Source: Flavobacteriaceae bacterium Ap0902 (GTDB taxonomy: Bacteria; Bacteroidota; Bacteroidia; Flavobacteriales; Weeksellaceae). From it: 64,000 nt of DNA. The position numbers and the translations under genes were made by a program. The DNA lies in assembly GCA_009835005.1 (NCBI GenBank), contig WTFG01000006.1:124001-188000 (forward strand), read 5' to 3'. Below the pieces are notes generated by a model. The model had not been told where the DNA came from and made no database searches. It worked only from the letters and a program-made list of their open reading frames with translations. Positions 61,132 through 64,000 of the stretch are shown here, piece after piece; within the stretch, counting starts at the first letter, position 1; the number at the start of each line of letters is the position of its first letter.

Positions 61132-62601
61132 ATGTCTTTAACAAATAAAATAATGCAAGAAGGTTATACTTTTGATGACCTCTTGCTAGTACCAGCTTAT
61201 TCGGATACACTTCCCTCCGAGGTAAACATTCAAACGAAGCTTACAGAAAAAATTCAATTAAACATTCCTATTGTTAGTGCAGCTATGGATACAGTTTCTG
61301 AGTCCAAATTAGCGATTGCTTTAGCAAGAGAAGGTGGTTTGGCATTTATACATAAGAATATGTCTATCAAACATCAAGCGCAAGAGATAGATTTAGTGAA
61401 AAGATCAGAAAACGGAATGATTTCCGATCCCATTACTTTGTCACCAGATCAATTGCTAGAGGATGCAGAAAGATTGATGAGCAAATACAGAATATCTGGT
61501 TTGCCCGTTATTAAAAAAGATAATACTTTAATTGGAATTTTAACCAATCGTGATATTCGTTACCAGACGGATATGAAACAGCGAGTGACCGATGTAATGA
61601 CCAAAGAAAATTTGGTTACTTCTGATTTTAATACAGGTTTGGAGGATGCTAAAAAAATTCTTCTACAGAATAGAATAGAAAAATTACCTATTGTAGATAG
61701 TGAATATAAACTAATAGGCTTAATCACAATTAAGGATATAGATAATCTGACCGAACACCCCAATGCTTGTAAGGATGATAGAGGAAGACTCCGCGTTGGA
61801 GCTGGGGTTGGCGTTGGGAGTGATACCTTAGAAAGGGTAGAGGCGTTAGTAAATGCGGGGGTAGATATCATTGCAATAGATTCAGCCCACGGACATTCTC
61901 AAGGGGTTATCAATAAATTAAGAGAAGTTAGAAATGCATACCCAGACTTAGATTTAGTTGGCGGTAACATAGTTACGGCAGAAGCAGCTAAAATGTTGAT
62001 TGATGCTGGAGCCAATGCGCTAAAAGTTGGCGTTGGACCTGGTTCAATCTGTACTACTAGAGTTGTAGCAGGAGTGGGCGTACCACAGTTATCAGCAATC
62101 AATGATGTGTATGAATATGCCAAGAATCGCAATGTAAATGTAATTGCTGATGGAGGTATTAAATTATCTGGAGATATTGTAAAAGCCATTGCTGCTGGTG
62201 GTAGCTGTGTAATGCTTGGCGGATTGTTTGCAGGAACCGATGAGGCACCAGGGGAAGAGATTATATACAATGGTAGAAAGTTTAAAATCTATCAAGGAAT
62301 GGGCTCTTTAGCAGCGATGAAACGTGGTAGTAGCGATAGATATTTTCAATCCAAAGGGGTAGAAGCGAAAAAACTTGTTCCAGAAGGTATAGAAGGACGT
62401 GTTCCTTATAAAGGCCCTGTAAAGGATGTGGTTTATCAACTTTGTGGTGGGTTACGCTCTGGAATGGGATATTGTGGAACTAAAACGATCAAAGAATTAA
62501 TAGAGGATTCAAAATTTGTAAAAATCACCAATGCTGGGTTAAAAGAAAGTCATCCACATGATGTAATCATTACACAAGAAGCTCCTAATTATAGCAATTA
62601 A
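61132..62601 (+). CDS. guaB: Inosine-5'-monophosphate dehydrogenase
   Basis: 489 residues. Oxidises IMP to XMP, the committing step to GTP. The catalytic Cys307 is in G-P-G-S-I-C-T-T-R. Two CBS domains occupy about residues 95-205 (M-S-K-Y-R-I-S-G-L-P-V). The flap carries Y-K-G-P-V-K-D-V. Start as in the family (M-S-L-T-N-K-I-M-Q-E-G-Y-T-F-D-D-L-L). No guanine riboswitch is visible upstream. Ends in a strong terminator. Confidence 0.98.
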   Translation: MSLTNKIMQEGYTFDDLLLVPAYSDTLPSEVNIQTKLTEKIQLNIPIVSAAMDTVSESKLAIALAREGGLAFIHKNMSIKHQAQEIDLVKRSENGMISDPITLSPDQLLEDAERLMSKYRISGLPVIKKDNTLIGILTNRDIRYQTDMKQRVTDVMTKENLVTSDFNTGLEDAKKILLQNRIEKLPIVDSEYKLIGLITIKDIDNLTEHPNACKDDRGRLRVGAGVGVGSDTLERVEALVNAGVDIIAIDSAHGHSQGVINKLREVRNAYPDLDLVGGNIVTAEAAKMLIDAGANALKVGVGPGSICTTRVVAGVGVPQLSAINDVYEYAKNRNVNVIADGGIKLSGDIVKAIAAGGSCVMLGGLFAGTDEAPGEEIIYNGRKFKIYQGMGSLAAMKRGSSDRYFQSKGVEAKKLVPEGIEGRVPYKGPVKDVVYQLCGGLRSGMGYCGTKTIKELIEDSKFVKITNAGLKESHPHDVIITQEAPNYSN

Positions 62602-62630
62602 GGCTTAAAACATAATTTTATTCAATTTTT

Positions 62631-62671
62631 AAAGTGACGTTAAGAGGATTTTTCTTAATGTCACTTTTTTT
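62631..62671 (+). terminator. Terminator after guaB
   Basis: AAAGTGACGTTAAGA and TCTTAATGTCACTTT pair with a single mismatch around GGATTTT, then T run. 29 bases after the stop. Confidence 0.88.
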
Positions 62672-62861
62672 GTTCAATAAATTTAGAATAAATATTAAGT
62701 TTATTAAATAAGATGTTGATATATATAGAATTAACTCAAGGTTATTATTTATCATATAGCTATAGTTTCAAGGTTACACCGTTTTATCTAATTACTTTTC
62801 ATAACTTTATATTAACATTACATAAGGGTAAATAAGGAATAAAAACCTAATTCGTAAGCTT

Positions 62862-63866
62862 ATGAAAGATTATAACTCTGAAGTATTTGGAAGTTACAAT
62901 AATCAAGTCATTAAGAAAGTCACGCTCCGCAATGATCGAGGCTTTCAATTAAGTGTTATCAATTTTGGTGCTATCATTCAATCGATTAAAATGCCAGAAG
63001 ATTTTGATAAAAAAGAATTAGTTTTAGGATTCAATGACTTCGAATCTTATATCAGTGAGCCTTATCGTGAAAATTACCCCTATTTAGGAGCTGTTATTGG
63101 TCGTCATGCAGGGCGCATTAGAAACGGTGAAACGCAAATATTAGGAAAAACTTTAACTTTAAATACCAATCAGGGAGCAAACCACTTGCATGGTGGTAAT
63201 ATTGGGTTTGATTCTAAAGTGTGGGATATTTTAGATATTACCAAAGCCAGTATTACTTTGGGTTTAAATTCGCCCGATGGAGAAGAAAACTATCCAGGAA
63301 ACCTTCAAGTTGAGGTTACTTATGCGCTTTCAGAAAGTAATGAAATTTCTATTACTTATACGGCCGAAACAGAAAAGCCTACGCTAGTAAACCTCACACA
63401 ACACACCTATTTTAATTTAAACCGAAAAAATCAATCCGTCTTAGAGGATCAAATCAAAGTAAATAGTAATCAGTGTTTAGCCCTAGACGATGAGGTCATG
63501 CCTACGGGTGAAATTTTAAGTACTAAAAACAGCGCTTTTGATTTTAGTGATTTTAAAAACATACCTGCTGAAATAGATCATTCATTCATTATAAAATCTA
63601 ATGATCAGGTAGCTGCCACTTTGCGTAATGAAGATCATAGCATCCAGATGGATGTTTATACAGATCAGCCAATTGTACATATATATAGTGGCTACTATGT
63701 GCCGACTTTTGATCTAAAAGATAGAATAAGTACAGGACAAAACGCAGGTGTGTGTTTTGAGACACAGGGCTTTTTAGATGCTAATAATCATTCCAACTTT
63801 CCGAGTAATACATTAAAACCAGAAGAGGAATATATACGTCACACGAAATTTAGCTTTAAATTTTAA
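62862..63866 (+). CDS. galM: Aldose 1-epimerase (mutarotase)
   Basis: 334 residues. Interconverts alpha- and beta-sugar forms, usually galactose. Conserved sites are G-R-H-A-G-R-I, the substrate His regions N-H-L-H-G-G-N and L-T-Q-H-T-Y-F-N-L, and the catalytic Glu in C-F-E-T-Q-G-F. No signal peptide, so cytoplasmic. The stop is followed after five bases by the galactokinase gene, forming a galactose operon. Confidence 0.95.
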   Translation: MKDYNSEVFGSYNNQVIKKVTLRNDRGFQLSVINFGAIIQSIKMPEDFDKKELVLGFNDFESYISEPYRENYPYLGAVIGRHAGRIRNGETQILGKTLTLNTNQGANHLHGGNIGFDSKVWDILDITKASITLGLNSPDGEENYPGNLQVEVTYALSESNEISITYTAETEKPTLVNLTQHTYFNLNRKNQSVLEDQIKVNSNQCLALDDEVMPTGEILSTKNSAFDFSDFKNIPAEIDHSFIIKSNDQVAATLRNEDHSIQMDVYTDQPIVHIYSGYYVPTFDLKDRISTGQNAGVCFETQGFLDANNHSNFPSNTLKPEEEYIRHTKFSFKF

Positions 63867-63871
63867 TTATC

Positions 63872-64000
63872 ATGATAGACTTTATAAAAGAAAAATTTAA
63901 TGAAATTTATAGTGCTGATCCAGATCAAATATATTTTGCCCCAGCCAGGGTAAATTTGATTGGTGAGCATATAGATTACAATGGGGGACTAGTGATGCCA
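63872..64000 (+). CDS. galK: Galactokinase, N-terminal part (cut by window end)
   Basis: The first 43 codons are present. They contain the GHMP-kinase N-terminal motif P-A-R-V-N-L-I-G-E-H-I-D-Y-N-G-G (residues 24-39), diagnostic of galactokinase, which phosphorylates galactose with ATP. It begins five bases after the galM stop. The rest lies beyond the window. Confidence 0.95.
   Translation, partial: MIDFIKEKFNEIYSADPDQIYFAPARVNLIGEHIDYNGGLVMP

Noticed and set aside
1-64000. CRISPR arrays, tRNA or rRNA genes, prophage
   Set aside because: No regularly spaced direct repeats, tRNA-like folds, rRNA sequence or phage structural genes were recognised.

Overview
This AT-rich, densely packed window looks like part of a flavobacterial (Bacteroidetes) chromosome. 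The evidence is repeated Bacteroidetes-type -7 promoter boxes (TAnnTTTG), a PorT-like type IX secretion gene next to ubiE, a PrcB-like lipoprotein, DUF4199, DUF2807 and DUF2089 genes, many short lipoproteins, and a class A RNase P RNA of Bacteroidetes type. Most genes are housekeeping genes in short operons on both strands.

Layout. 0-3.2 kb: metK and exported proteins. 3.2-4.5 kb: a patch with two broken genes, a frameshifted GreA-family factor and a disrupted membrane protein. 4.8-7.9 kb: PrcB-like lipoprotein, acyltransferase, mtnN with a coupled membrane protein, and a DUF2059 protein. 8.0-9.1 kb: scar of an internally deleted IS3-family element lying against the debris of an unidentified gene. 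9.2-12.5 kb: small exported and membrane proteins, then a DUF2089 regulator / YIP1-like / hydrolase operon. 13-17.3 kb: scoAB CoA-transferase, a DUF808 protein and fhs. 17.3-25.6 kb: acetyltransferase, lipoprotein, comM, cdd, M23 peptidase and an overlapping TonB-dependent receptor. 25.8-34.3 kb: MpaB-like oxygenase, a four-gene operon ending in phosphoglucomutase, nucleoside phosphorylase, SUI1 and an RsmB-type methyltransferase. 34.4-43.8 kb: a second CoA-transferase, porT-ubiE, an ECF sigma factor with a membrane partner, ssb and an M16 peptidase pair. 43.8-47.2 kb: the one clear accessory islet, bounded on the left by repeats: a self-inhibited Fic protein divergent from an XRE/ImmA metallopeptidase, followed by an open frame interrupted by two in-frame TAA codons. 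47.3-64 kb: SufT-like protein, SPFH protein, M48 peptidase, pcm, a sugar dehydrogenase/LysE operon, sufE, rplS, ppk2, degP, uvrD, FKBP, rnpB, guaB, galM and the start of galK.

How the genes work together. metK and mtnN make and recycle S-adenosylmethionine by-products. SufE and the MIP18-like protein serve Fe-S assembly. The M16 pair, HtrA, M48 peptidase, FKBP and PorT serve the envelope. GalM and GalK start galactose use.

The most notable non-genic signals are a MITE-like palindromic repeat with terminal inverted repeats (two clear copies, one decayed), a second dispersed repeat family with a conserved hairpin, three genes whose -7 box lies exactly four bases before the ATG (predicted leaderless mRNAs), and an inverted repeat covering the -7 box of a CoA-transferase gene. 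I did not find a clearly new multi-gene system. The best candidates for one are the Fic/ImmA islet and its doubly interrupted companion.
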